Shown piece by piece: positions 43,663 through 52,469 of a stretch of 64,000 bases of DNA (position 1 is the stretch's first letter; the number at the start of each line of letters is the position of its first letter). The notes under the pieces were generated by a model. That model ran no database searches, was not told where the DNA came from, and was given only the letters and a program-made list of their open reading frames with translations. Origin of the DNA: Niastella soli (GTDB lineage Bacteria > Bacteroidota > Bacteroidia > Chitinophagales > Chitinophagaceae); assembly GCF_017742245.1 (NCBI RefSeq), contig NZ_JAGHKO010000004.1, positions 434,001 through 498,000 on the forward strand. Reading direction: 5' to 3'. The position numbers were made by a program, and so were the translations under genes.

Positions 43663-43907
43663 AAATCAATATCATACTCTATTTTGAAAGAGGTGCAGCC
43701 CCTGTCGCTTTTACTATACTTATGCAAAAACACCTATCCCGCTCTTGCAAAACCAACAGTATAAGCACGCATGAGAAATCGCTCACTCTTTAATTTAAAG
43801 TTTTCATAATCTGTAAATTCGATACATTCAGAGTCATTACAGGAAAAATATACAACTCATAATAAACAAACCCTTCTGCCGTTCTTGCCTCCTTAACCAA
43901 CCCTATA

Positions 43908-44384
43908 ATGAAAAATAAAATTTCTGCTGCATTCGCTATTATTATCTTTTTCGCCCTATCTAAAAGTTGTATTTCCGATTATAAGAAAGGGGGTGATAAG
44001 GCAGCCATCGCCAAATATGAGAAAATGCTGGAAGACAATTCAAAAACAACTGCCGAGCTTCGCGATACATACCGGGAAGTGACCGTAAAGATCATGAAAG
44101 TGCCCGTGAAAACGTATGAGTTTAAGTATGATTATAAGGTTAACGAGACGTCCTATAGCGGAGAACACAGCTTCTCTGAACTGCCTACCAGCAAATACCT
44201 GGAAGTATATTATATGAAAGAGGATCATTCGGTTAGTTGTGTAAATCCGCAAAGCCTACTTGCCAGCGAAAATCAAAAGAATACATCAAAAGAGCCTTTA
44301 TACTGGGGCATTGGCTTTGGAGTTCTTTGCGTTTTTTCCATTTTTGGTTTAGTCGCAGAATTAAGGGGAAAAAGTTTAGATTAA
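43908..44384 (+). CDS. Membrane-anchored protein of unknown function (DUF3592-like)
   Basis: A 158-residue protein with an N-terminal hydrophobic segment that may be a lipobox signal (ALSKSCISD, Cys21) and a C-terminal membrane helix (GIGFGVLCVFSIFGLVAEL). Between them lies a beta-rich domain (YEFKYDYKVNETSYSGEHSF, then YLEVYYMKEDHSVSCV) that resembles DUF3592-type domains. The predicted location is the cell envelope. It is monocistronic with a strong hairpin downstream. The role is unknown. Confidence 0.65.
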   Translation: MKNKISAAFAIIIFFALSKSCISDYKKGGDKAAIAKYEKMLEDNSKTTAELRDTYREVTVKIMKVPVKTYEFKYDYKVNETSYSGEHSFSELPTSKYLEVYYMKEDHSVSCVNPQSLLASENQKNTSKEPLYWGIGFGVLCVFSIFGLVAELRGKSLD

Positions 44385-44423
44385 ACTGCCGGGTAATTAA
44401 TTAAGCTTGTTGTTATAATTTTC

Positions 44424-44468
44424 ATACCATGCCTTGCGCAATGATGACCACTGTGCAAGGCATGGTAT
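44424..44468. terminator. Long inverted repeat, probable bidirectional terminator
   Basis: ATACCATGCCTTGCGCA and TGTGCAAGGCATGGTAT form a 17-bp stem with one mismatch and an 11-nt loop. It lies between convergent genes (stop at 44384 and stop at 44507) and can serve both. Confidence 0.7.
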
Positions 44469-44506
44469 AATAGGTTAGGAAGCAACAGTTCTACTTACTC
44501 CTATAC

Positions 44507-45484
44507 TCACAATTTCGCATAAGCAACACTAAAGTAGGAACTGAGACTAAAAGACGTGGCGCTTCCATTCGTAGCCCAGGAGGGCGTTACCATATTCATA
44601 CTGCCGCCATCGCCGTTCCAGCACCAGGCCAGTACCGTCCAACCTTTACTACGTGCTTTATCTACTATTGCCGACCAGTCAGCACCGGAGCCACCGGAGT
44701 TTCCAAATTCCCCGATCATACAGGGGCGGCCGGAACTGGCAAGATCATCGATATCTGATGTATTCACATACCGCCCTTTGCCCCCATTCCAGGAACCGGG
44801 ATAAATGTGTGCAGAAAGGATATAATTTCCATCTGTGATCTTTGTGCCATTGGTCCCTTTTGCGGCAGCCGCAGCAATAGCCGTTTCCTGTCCCCAACCC
44901 GACAGGTCAATAATGATAGCACCTGAATAAACCCGGCGCACAATGCTAATAGCATTATTGTATGCACTCGCATAGGCGTTGGCGCTTAGATTGTGACTTC
45001 CCCATTCGTTCATCAGGTTAATGGTAAATGATCCTGCCGAGGCCAGATTGGCATAATTGGCCACCCACCAGTTCGCAGCTGCTGTTAACTCCGCTGCATT
45101 ATCAGAACCAAGGACAGAAGCTTTATGATAAGTGGCAATCACTGCATAACCATTGCTTCGGGCCTGTGATATCCAGCTTTTAGCCTGCGTTACATATCCA
45201 GGTTCAATTTCAATGCGCACCGTTTTGATCTTTGTCTGCTGTTTCATGAGCGACCAACCGAAATTCGGATTCCCTCCATTGTAATAGGATGGTTGCAGAT
45301 TTACGCCATTACCAAAGCCGGCTGTAGCATCTACGCCAACCAGAGGCCCTGCATCCTCGCCAATGTTCTCGTTTTCTGTAAGATTCGTTGAATGTTTGTT
45401 ACAGGCGGGCAACAACGCCGTGCCATACAGGACAGCTATAAGTACAATAGCCTGCCAACCCCATTGGGGTATTTTCTTTTTCAT
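44507..45484 (-). CDS. GH5-family glycoside hydrolase lipoprotein
   Basis: A 325-residue lipoprotein (lipobox LLPACNKHS, Cys28) with a catalytic (beta/alpha)8 domain. The proposed acid/base E160 lies in INLMNEWGSHN (the NE motif of clan GH-A) and the nucleophile E259 in PCMIGEFGNSG. HIYPGSWNG contains the conserved His-Tyr. The pattern fits a GH5 cellulase/mannanase-type endo-glucanase or mannanase. It probably acts at the cell surface on beta-1,4-glycans. A LacI-type palindrome lies 33 bp upstream of the start, so control by a sugar-responsive repressor is likely. Confidence 0.85.
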   Translation of the reverse strand: MKKKIPQWGWQAIVLIAVLYGTALLPACNKHSTNLTENENIGEDAGPLVGVDATAGFGNGVNLQPSYYNGGNPNFGWSLMKQQTKIKTVRIEIEPGYVTQAKSWISQARSNGYAVIATYHKASVLGSDNAAELTAAANWWVANYANLASAGSFTINLMNEWGSHNLSANAYASAYNNAISIVRRVYSGAIIIDLSGWGQETAIAAAAAKGTNGTKITDGNYILSAHIYPGSWNGGKGRYVNTSDIDDLASSGRPCMIGEFGNSGGSGADWSAIVDKARSKGWTVLAWCWNGDGGSMNMVTPSWATNGSATSFSLSSYFSVAYAKL

Positions 45485-45516
45485 ATGGATGTGTTTTAGT
45501 GAATAAGCAATCGTTA

Positions 45517-45530
45517 TACAAGCGCTTGTA
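45517..45530. promoter_or_regulatory. LacI-family-type operator palindrome upstream of the GH5 gene
   Basis: TACAAGCGCTTGTA is a perfect 14-bp palindrome centred on GCGC, the typical centre of LacI/GalR-family operators (compare AAGCGCTT). It lies 33-46 bp upstream of the GH5 start, a position that would overlap a promoter. Confidence 0.5.
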
Positions 45531-45661
45531 CAGCGCTGATAGCAATCATAGAGGGCATTATAAATTTACCATGAAAGTGGGGAGCAGGCTAGTACTTTTT
45601 TAGCGTATCAGCTTATTATTTAAACCGGATACAAGTGCAGATAGGCGCTGCGCTTGCGTTT

Positions 45662-46183
45662 TCAAAAACATTCATTTAAATACGGGATAGGATTTAAGTA
45701 AAACATTTTTTTCCAGCCCTGGATGCTTTTGTCAATTCGCCAGGGGTAAGGTAAAACCGTCTTTATAGCATAGTGCAGATGTGGAGGCTTGCCAACTGCG
45801 TTACCAGTAGCACCAACTGTCCCAATTTGTGAGCTTTTTGATACAAATGAAAACATTCCAGTCGTTATATCATCCAGATGTGCGTAATAGTGAAGCCTCC
45901 ATTTTGGACCAAGCACTAAAACCACATTGCCACCCATCTCGATTTGTCCTTTGAAAATCACAATTCCATAGGTGGAAGAATGTATAGGTGTACCTTTCTT
46001 AGCAAATATATCCACACCTTTATGAGTCACCGATTTCCCCCAAGGGTAAGCCCAGTAAGAATTCTGAGAATAGCTTTTGAATGTAGCACCCTCGACAGGC
46101 ATTCTATAAGATTGTGGAATTAAAAACCCAATCAGCAGAATTATCAGTATTATATACAGGGTCCTATTAAGTCTTTTCTTCAT
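45662..46183 (-). CDS. M23 (LytM-type) membrane-anchored metallopeptidase
   Basis: A 173-residue protein with an N-terminal membrane segment (YIILIILLIGFLIP) and a C-terminal M23 domain. The zinc ligands are H54 and D58 (THKGVDIF) and H137 in the HLH motif (PPHLHYAI, 135-137); H102 in YYAHLDD is the usual fourth catalytic His. M23 enzymes cut peptidoglycan cross-links, and all key residues are present, so activity is expected. The ATG at 46183 starts with KKR before the membrane segment; an ATG five codons earlier is possible. It is near no division genes, so its role is general wall turnover. Confidence 0.87.
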   Translation of the reverse strand: MKKRLNRTLYIILIILLIGFLIPQSYRMPVEGATFKSYSQNSYWAYPWGKSVTHKGVDIFAKKGTPIHSSTYGIVIFKGQIEMGGNVVLVLGPKWRLHYYAHLDDITTGMFSFVSKSSQIGTVGATGNAVGKPPHLHYAIKTVLPYPWRIDKSIQGWKKMFYLNPIPYLNECF

Positions 46184-46307
46184 TTGGGGGAAGGTCAATT
46201 ATTTAAAATAGTCATTTTCCCGAACACTTTACTATTCCTCCTATTTATATAAACCCTTTACCTTTTGGTTAGACTATCACTAATAAAATTTCAGACTTAA
46301 AAAAATG

Positions 46308-47102
46308 CTAACATTCATTAAAACACAATAACTCTATTACATCCAGTATACCGGCCTCATTGTTATCTTTTTCTGTAACAAAATTAGCAGCCTCAATAAG
46401 TTTTGGGTTGGCATTTTTCATGGCATAACTATAGGTGGCAGTTTTCATCATTTCATAGTCGTTCATAAAATCGCCAAATACCAGGGTTTCATCGGGACTA
46501 ATACCATTTAATGATTGCAGGATCTGTACGGCTTCGCCCTTATTGACGTCAGTTCGGGTAATGTCAAGCCATTTTGCGCCACCCACTACCACTTTTAACC
46601 GGTTTTCAAAATGTTTAAATTGCGGATAACTGTTTTGTTCTGAACCTGCATAATCATACACAGTCATCTTTAAAACCTCTTCATCAATCTTTGTAAGATC
46701 ATCCACAATCTTAAAATTACTGTGGTAGGCTAATACAGCATTCATGAGAACCTCATCTGAATTTTCCAGATACCATTGGTCTCTTCCACAAAGTATTGGC
46801 CAGGCGTTGTCAACAGACCGGGCTGCTATTACCAGCGCCTCTATCTCATGTTTTGGCAGTGATTTGGAAAGCAACTCTGTTTGTTCATGAATAATAAGAC
46901 TTCCATTATCCGAAATAGCATACAGCTGGTCTACAATAGCCTGAAATTTTTCGGTGATGCTAAAATGAGGTCTGCCGGTGGCGATCCCAAGCTTAATGCC
47001 TTTGTCAAACAGGCGGGAGGCTATTTTCCAGAAACGATCAGGGACTTCATGATTATCAGTGAGGAGGGTACCATCAAGGTCAGTAACAATAAGTTTTATC
47101 AC
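46308..47102 (-). CDS. HAD-superfamily Cof-type phosphatase
   Basis: A 265-residue HAD IIB hydrolase. Motif I is D8-x-D10 (LIVTDLDGTLLTD), motif II is IATGRPHFS, and motif III/IV is TLVFGDFMNDYEMM. The C2-type cap lies between II and III. These enzymes dephosphorylate sugar phosphates or flavin-type cofactors. The GTG at 47102 starts right at the motif I strand; the longer ATG-initiated frame (47204) adds 34 residues with no homology that run towards the tRNA fragment, so GTG is preferred. Confidence 0.87.
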   Translation of the reverse strand: MIKLIVTDLDGTLLTDNHEVPDRFWKIASRLFDKGIKLGIATGRPHFSITEKFQAIVDQLYAISDNGSLIIHEQTELLSKSLPKHEIEALVIAARSVDNAWPILCGRDQWYLENSDEVLMNAVLAYHSNFKIVDDLTKIDEEVLKMTVYDYAGSEQNSYPQFKHFENRLKVVVGGAKWLDITRTDVNKGEAVQILQSLNGISPDETLVFGDFMNDYEMMKTATYSYAMKNANPKLIEAANFVTEKDNNEAGILDVIELLCFNEC

Positions 47103-47217
47103 AGTATCGCGGTTGTTTAAAGCGGTAAGGTACAACAAATTTAAAGATCGGGTAACAGGCCTTTGGCTTTCCAGTTTTGTATAGAGTGCAACCCTTCTGT
47201 GCATCCCGACCTGTCGG

Positions 47218-47250
47218 CAGAGTCGTTGGTTCGAATCCAGCCATCCCGAC
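47218..47250 (+). pseudogene. 3' fragment of a tRNA gene (T-arm and acceptor strand)
   Basis: GTTGG, loop TTCGAAT, and CCAGC form a perfect 17-nt T-arm (47225-47241). It is followed by CATCCCG, discriminator A and C, as in tRNAs whose 5' strand is CGGGATG (Pro- or Met-like). No CGGGATG and no D- or anticodon arm are found at the required distance upstream, so only the 3' end is present. A terminator follows directly. 3' tRNA ends are the usual attachment sites of integrases. Confidence 0.6.
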
Positions 47251-47261
47251 TAAAATTTACG

Positions 47262-47297
47262 AGTCCCTTCAAGTCATTGGATTTGAAGGGGCTTTTT
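47262..47297 (+). terminator. Rho-independent terminator after the tRNA fragment
   Basis: AGTCCCTTCAA pairs with TTGAAGGGGCT around a 10-nt loop and is followed by TTTT. It is the kind of terminator that ends a tRNA gene and appears to have been carried or kept with the fragment. Confidence 0.7.
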
Positions 47298-47489
47298 GGT
47301 TCGAAGTGTTCTAGTTGAATTTTGATCCTTCAAATTCTCTCACATTCATTTTCCATATAGAAACTTCGTCGCCATTATATTGAATATCTTAAGCCAGGTT
47401 CGAATCCGGTTGAAATCACAAAAAGGAACGACCATTCCTCTATTATCTTCATATTCTGACAGCTACCTGTGTTTTTATGGAAATGTTAA

Positions 47490-47610
47490 GGGCGGGTGGT
47501 TCTGGTAGGAGATGCGGGTTACAACCGTAGCCATGGTCGGCGCTTACACCTTAGCGAGTGAATTAACTGCTCATAAAAACTATCTGCGTACTGAACTGGA
47601 GGTTATGTAA
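47490..47610 (+). pseudogene. Frameshifted C-terminal remnant of an FAD-dependent monooxygenase
   Basis: One frame (from 47490) reads GRVVLVGDAGY, the GD motif of class A flavin monooxygenases. A second frame then reads AMVGAYTLASELTAHKNY, the helix that follows in those enzymes, and continues to a TAA at 47608. The residues between the two are lost and the frame changes. The rest of the gene is missing. It is not a copy of the two intact monooxygenases at 16863 and 19210 (the helix after GD is different). Apart from this remnant, 47298-47760 shows no gene. Confidence 0.6.
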
Positions 47611-47760
47611 ATGTCATGCGCGACCATATTATCAGCAATCAGAAAGCTGAACCCATTCAAAAAACATTTTTTGTTTTATTTATGTGTTTTTCCTTTCACA
47701 ATGGACTCCATTTCGCAGCAAAGTAATTATCTTCAATTCAATTTGCTTAAAAGTAATGCT

Positions 47761-50232
47761 ATGTCCAGGATCCTTCCATTTATTGTATTCAGTCTGCTGA
47801 TGGCTGTTGAAGGGCAGGCTCAAACTTCAGCACAAAATGGAACACCCCAATATGCTTACTATCCACCATCCAGGGATAAGCAATCCTGGCAACGGCTAAA
47901 TTTATTGCTGAGTTCCACTTTTATTAATGTGGTGCATGAAGGGCAGGTTGACCTGGACACCTCCTTATTATTAGCCAGCCGTTCACTTGGTTTAAGCCGG
48001 TTTTCAATGCTGGCGGAAGGGATAAATGATCCCGGATTGTTTGAGCAATCGGGCTGGATCGACCGGCGGGACCCCGGGTATGGGATCCGATTGTTATCAA
48101 AGGCAACAGGCAGGAAGCGCCTGGAATTATTGATCCTGCTTGGCGCCTATTATGCTTTTGAGCCTGGAGGTTATCAACAGAAAAGGGACAGTGTAGACTA
48201 TTTTCTAACCCGGGCAATCCAGGAGAGTAAATTGTTGAAGGAAGAAAGGCTGGGTAGGCAGGCGCTTTGCCTGCAGGGAAAAATATACGTACAGCTGAAC
48301 GATAGCCGGGGAGATTCAATTTTTACCCATTTGATCAATCAATGCGGGGAGGCTGGTGATAAGGAAACCGAAGCAAGGGCATTGGTATACCGCAGCAGGT
48401 ACACGCCGCCAATGGCCGCCACCATACAAAAAAAGACAGAAGACTCGCAGCGGGCGGCAGACATCTATCACAGCCTGGGCAATACCGAGGGGGAGATCAA
48501 TGCCCTGACGGATGCAGGCTATTTGATTACAATTACCGGGCAGTTGCAATCTGCTAAAGAAGTTTTCCTGAAAGCGCTTAACCTGGCTGAGTCTATCCAC
48601 TTTCCCTACACGCATTACAATTTCCAAACGCTTTCCATGATCACCACTTTTCAGGGGAAGTTTGGGGAGCCATTGCGTTACACACTTCAAATGATCAAAA
48701 TAGCTGAAAACTGCCGCGATAGTATCGGCTGGGGTTATTTATACAGTAACCTGGCGCTTATGCTTAAGTCTGAAGGCAGAATACAGGAAAGCCTGGATAT
48801 AACGCAAAAGGCTATAAAGCGATTTATCATAGACCGTAATCCTACAGTGTATAATATGTTGATCGATGTGAACAATAAGATGGCTGAAGAGGGCCGGGCA
48901 AAAGAAGCGCTTGAACTTACGCTGGAGATCTCAAAAAAGGTAAACCCTCCAGCTACTTTTTCAGATCAATTTGTTTATCACGATGCATTTGCCAATTGTT
49001 ATTTACACCTTAACCAGTTAGGCCTTGCCGAAATGCATCTTCGAAAGATGGATTCGCTGGAAACACTGGCCGAGAAGATCACGGGGCCGCTTAGAAGATC
49101 TGAAGTCAATGAATTAACCGGCCTGATCCTTATGAAACGGGGGCAATACCTGAAGGCACGCTCCTACTTCGAAAAACATTTCACCGTTCCATCGATGGTA
49201 ACGCGCAATTTACCGGGCGATCTGAACGCATACCGTTCGCTGTTGACTATTGATTCTGCGCTTGGAGATAATGTGCGTACAATAGCTCATTACAAGAAAT
49301 ATACAGCACTACTCGATTCCAGTTTTAAGGTAACTAAAATAAGGCAGGCAGAAGAACTGCAGGTGATGTACCAGATGCAGGAGAAAGAAAGCCAGATCGC
49401 CTTGTTGACCCAGCAGGCTAATATTGAAAAGGCTAATTCGAAGCAGGCGGCTCTTCAAAAAAATGTAACGATTGCAGGTATTATCGCCGTAATGGTAATT
49501 GCAGGATTGCTATACCGGCAAAACCGGTTAAAACAAAGGAATAATGAGGTGATCACCCGTAAAAATAAGCAGCTACAGGAATTGTTGGACGTTCAGGCCC
49601 AGTTAATAAAAGATAAGGAATGGTTGTTGAAAGAAATACATCACCGGGTGAAAAACAATCTTCAGATCGTAATGAGCCTGTTGAATTCTCAATCGGTATA
49701 TATTAACAATGATGCAGCGCTTACCGCTATCCATGACAGCGAGCGCCGGGTACATGCAATGGCGCTGATCCATCAGAAGCTTTACCAGTCTGAGAACATC
49801 TCCCAAATAGCGATGGTTGAATATATCGATGAACTGGTGAGTTATGTGCATGATAGCTTTGATATAGGGAATCGTGTAGTTTTTGAACAATTTATTGAGC
49901 CAATGAACTTGGATGTATCGCAGGCCATTCCACTCGGATTGATCATTAATGAAGGCATTGTGAATGCCATTAAGTATGCTTTCCCAAATGAACGGAAAGG
50001 AATTATAACTATCAACTTACATAATGATGGACCCGGCTATTTGTTGCTGGAAATATCGGATAATGGCATTGGTTTGCCGCCGGGGCTGAACATAAAGCAA
50101 CTCAATTCACTTGGGCTGGATATGATACAGGGACTTACAAAACAATTAAATGGCAAATTTTATATAGAGAACAATAATGGTCTGCATATAAAGGTAGGGT
50201 TTGTTGCTTTAAACAGGGAATTGGTAAGTTAG
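47761..50232 (+). CDS. Sensor histidine kinase: TPR sensor, membrane helix, HisKA_2/HATPase
   Basis: An 823-residue sensor kinase. It has a signal peptide (MSRILPFIVFSLLMAVEGQAQ), then about 450 residues of helical TPR-like repeats (for example AREALV-style helices, ITGQLQSAKEVFLKALNLAE and SEGRIQESLDITQKAI), a coiled coil (about 530-565), a membrane helix (about 569-587) and a HisKA_2 domain with the phosphorylated His near 625 (KEIHHRVKNNLQIVMSLLN). HATPase_c follows (N box NEGIVNAIKYAF near 729, G box DNGIGLPPG near 767). The ATG at 47761 is chosen because it begins the signal peptide; the frame opens 50 codons earlier. The response regulator 30 bp downstream is its likely partner. Confidence 0.9.
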   Translation: MSRILPFIVFSLLMAVEGQAQTSAQNGTPQYAYYPPSRDKQSWQRLNLLLSSTFINVVHEGQVDLDTSLLLASRSLGLSRFSMLAEGINDPGLFEQSGWIDRRDPGYGIRLLSKATGRKRLELLILLGAYYAFEPGGYQQKRDSVDYFLTRAIQESKLLKEERLGRQALCLQGKIYVQLNDSRGDSIFTHLINQCGEAGDKETEARALVYRSRYTPPMAATIQKKTEDSQRAADIYHSLGNTEGEINALTDAGYLITITGQLQSAKEVFLKALNLAESIHFPYTHYNFQTLSMITTFQGKFGEPLRYTLQMIKIAENCRDSIGWGYLYSNLALMLKSEGRIQESLDITQKAIKRFIIDRNPTVYNMLIDVNNKMAEEGRAKEALELTLEISKKVNPPATFSDQFVYHDAFANCYLHLNQLGLAEMHLRKMDSLETLAEKITGPLRRSEVNELTGLILMKRGQYLKARSYFEKHFTVPSMVTRNLPGDLNAYRSLLTIDSALGDNVRTIAHYKKYTALLDSSFKVTKIRQAEELQVMYQMQEKESQIALLTQQANIEKANSKQAALQKNVTIAGIIAVMVIAGLLYRQNRLKQRNNEVITRKNKQLQELLDVQAQLIKDKEWLLKEIHHRVKNNLQIVMSLLNSQSVYINNDAALTAIHDSERRVHAMALIHQKLYQSENISQIAMVEYIDELVSYVHDSFDIGNRVVFEQFIEPMNLDVSQAIPLGLIINEGIVNAIKYAFPNERKGIITINLHNDGPGYLLLEISDNGIGLPPGLNIKQLNSLGLDMIQGLTKQLNGKFYIENNNGLHIKVGFVALNRELVS

Positions 50233-50262
50233 TGCCGGTCCATTCTTTATTAATAATTTTTT

Positions 50263-52230
50263 ATGAGTAAACAAGTGCTTATTGTAGAGGATGAGTATAT
50301 TGTGGCCAAAGACCTGCAGCGTATACTGGAGCAGGCAGGCTATATAGTAAATGGCATCGCTTCCTCAGTTATAGAAGCCGAAGAAGATCTGCGGGAACAC
50401 AAACCGGACCTTGTACTGCTGGATATCCGGCTGGAAGGAGAATTAACCGGAATTGATTTTGCCAGGAAGCTTAAGTCTGAAAATATTGCTTTCATTTATT
50501 TGTCTGCTAATTCTAATCAACCCATCCTGGATGAAGCAAAGAAAACCGAGCCGTATGGGTTCCTTGTAAAGCCATTCAGAAAGAAAGATCTGCTGATCGC
50601 TTTAGATATTGCCTGGTATCGCCACAACCATAGTTTTGAATCAAAATTACGCCAGGAAGTAATATTGCAGCAAAAATTAACGGAAATAACCAATGAAGCT
50701 ACAGACCCCGATCAAAAGTTGTTGAAGGTGGCCGGGGTGATACAGTCTCATATACCATTTGACCTTATTGCCTCGGGATGCAGGCCGCTTAACACGGCAC
50801 AGTTCAATGATAAAGGATATTTGCGTATAGGATATAACGAGTACCAGCTTATCGGTAAAAAAGAGTTACTGACAATAACGGGTCTAAAAGAAAATGATTT
50901 TTCAAGCATAGTTGAAAGTAGTTATACCGACCGGGCGATCATTTACAATGAGGGCGTCACAAATGAAAAACCCGGAATCACCTCCCTGCTCAGAATCTTG
51001 TTTGTCACCTTTAATTTACGATCGTACCTGGTATTTCCTGTTACGTTAAGAAATGGAATGTGTTTTCACTATTTCTTTTATAGTCGTCAACGTGATATTT
51101 ATACCCAACATCATATTGACTTATTGATACGTTTGAAAACCTATTTAACGGCGGTGACCGAAAGAATGCTCTTTGAGGAAGCGGCATCGGCCCGGGTAAC
51201 TGGCAGGCCAGTTTTGGCTGCTCAAAATAATAATGAAGTGGCCAGGCATACCGTCTTCAAAAGTATAATCGGGAATCACCATCTTTTACTAACAGCGTTA
51301 GACCTTGTAACACAGGTGGCGCCGTATAATACCTCTGTTCTGATACTTGGTGAAAGCGGTACAGGAAAAGAGAAAGTAGCTCAGGCCATTCATGATCTTT
51401 CACCAAGGAAGAATGGGGCATTTGTTAAAGTCAATTGCGCTGCCATTCCAAGCACGCTGATTGAATCTGAGCTATTCGGTCATGAAAAGGGTGCTTTTAC
51501 CGGGGCTATTGAAAAACGGAAAGGGCGATTTGAACAAGCTGACGGGGGAACTATTTTTTTAGATGAAATTGGAGAACTGCCGCTGGGTATGCAGGTAAAA
51601 TTATTACGCGTTTTACAGGAAAAAGAAATAGAGTATGTTGGTGGCAACGCTCCAAAGAAAGTGAATATTCGCATTGTAGCCGCCACCAACCGGAACCTCG
51701 AAAAAGAAGTAGCCGAAGGGAAGTTCCGGCTCGACCTGTATTATCGTCTCAATGTTTTTCCTGTTACCTTACCTCCTTTACGGGAACGAAGAAGCGACAT
51801 AGAGGCATTGACATTGTTCTTTGCAAACAGGTTTTGTAAGGAATTCAATAAGCCATTTACGGGTGTTGCAGACGCTATGATGAAGCAATTGATTGCTTAT
51901 GACTGGCCGGGGAATATCCGTGAACTGGAGAATATTGTAGAGCAGTCTGTTATTCTGAATGATGGACAATCAAAATTAGAATTAAAAAGGGGCCTGACTG
52001 TTTCCCTCCCTGAGGCCGCTGAAAAAGTTAATATCACTACCCTCCAGGATGTTAAGAACGTTCAACGGGAAACAGAAAGAGGGTATATCATCTCCGTTCT
52101 TAAAAAAGCGAATGGCCGCATACGCGGCGCCAATGGCGCAGCCGAAATATTACAGATCAAGCCATCGACCCTGGAGTCGAAAATGACCAAGCTGAATATT
52201 AAAAGAACAGATTTTATGGATATGACATAA
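50263..52230 (+). CDS. Sigma-54-dependent response regulator with a central GAF-like region
   Basis: A 655-residue NtrC-type regulator. Residues 1-120 form the receiver (acidic E9-D10-E11, phosphoacceptor D54 in LVLLDIRL, K near 107 in LVKPF). Residues of about 135-310 form a GAF-like sensor region. The AAA+ domain begins at about 335 with Walker A GESGTGKE (364-371), the sigma-54-contacting GAFTGA (about 410), Walker B in GGTIFLDEIGELP and the R finger in LYYRLNVFPVTLPPLRER. The last 60 residues are a Fis-type HTH (NGAAEILQIKPSTLESKM). It is coded 30 bp after the kinase, so the pair forms one operon and system. Target promoters need sigma-54 (TGGCAC-N5-TTGC); none was seen convincingly nearby. 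Confidence 0.92.
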   Translation: MSKQVLIVEDEYIVAKDLQRILEQAGYIVNGIASSVIEAEEDLREHKPDLVLLDIRLEGELTGIDFARKLKSENIAFIYLSANSNQPILDEAKKTEPYGFLVKPFRKKDLLIALDIAWYRHNHSFESKLRQEVILQQKLTEITNEATDPDQKLLKVAGVIQSHIPFDLIASGCRPLNTAQFNDKGYLRIGYNEYQLIGKKELLTITGLKENDFSSIVESSYTDRAIIYNEGVTNEKPGITSLLRILFVTFNLRSYLVFPVTLRNGMCFHYFFYSRQRDIYTQHHIDLLIRLKTYLTAVTERMLFEEAASARVTGRPVLAAQNNNEVARHTVFKSIIGNHHLLLTALDLVTQVAPYNTSVLILGESGTGKEKVAQAIHDLSPRKNGAFVKVNCAAIPSTLIESELFGHEKGAFTGAIEKRKGRFEQADGGTIFLDEIGELPLGMQVKLLRVLQEKEIEYVGGNAPKKVNIRIVAATNRNLEKEVAEGKFRLDLYYRLNVFPVTLPPLRERRSDIEALTLFFANRFCKEFNKPFTGVADAMMKQLIAYDWPGNIRELENIVEQSVILNDGQSKLELKRGLTVSLPEAAEKVNITTLQDVKNVQRETERGYIISVLKKANGRIRGANGAAEILQIKPSTLESKMTKLNIKRTDFMDMT

Positions 52231-52256
52231 GATCATTTAAAGACAATAACAACAGG

Positions 52257-52310
52257 CCCCCGGAATTTTCGGGGGCTTTTTATTTGTCCCCGAAAATTCC
52301 GGGGGCTTTT
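52257..52310 (+). terminator. Double terminator that also forms an 18-bp perfect inverted repeat
   Basis: Two hairpins, each with a T run, lie head to tail: GCCCCCGGAATTTTCGGGGGC then TTTTT, and CCCCGAAAATTCCGGGG then TTTT. The left arm CCCCCGGAATTTTCGGGG (52257-52274) is also the exact reverse complement of 52288-52305, so a long single hairpin is an alternative fold. It ends the kinase/regulator operon. Confidence 0.75.
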
Positions 52311-52469
52311 GGGTTTATACGGCATGCTGCCATGGAACATATTATCTGCGAACGATTTGTTTTACACTGCTTTGCGAAAATTTGTCCGATAGTTTTCTGA
52401 TTTGGGATCAACTGGCACATAAATGGTCTTGCTATCTAATCAAAAACAACTGCTTAAACTGCTGTAAAC

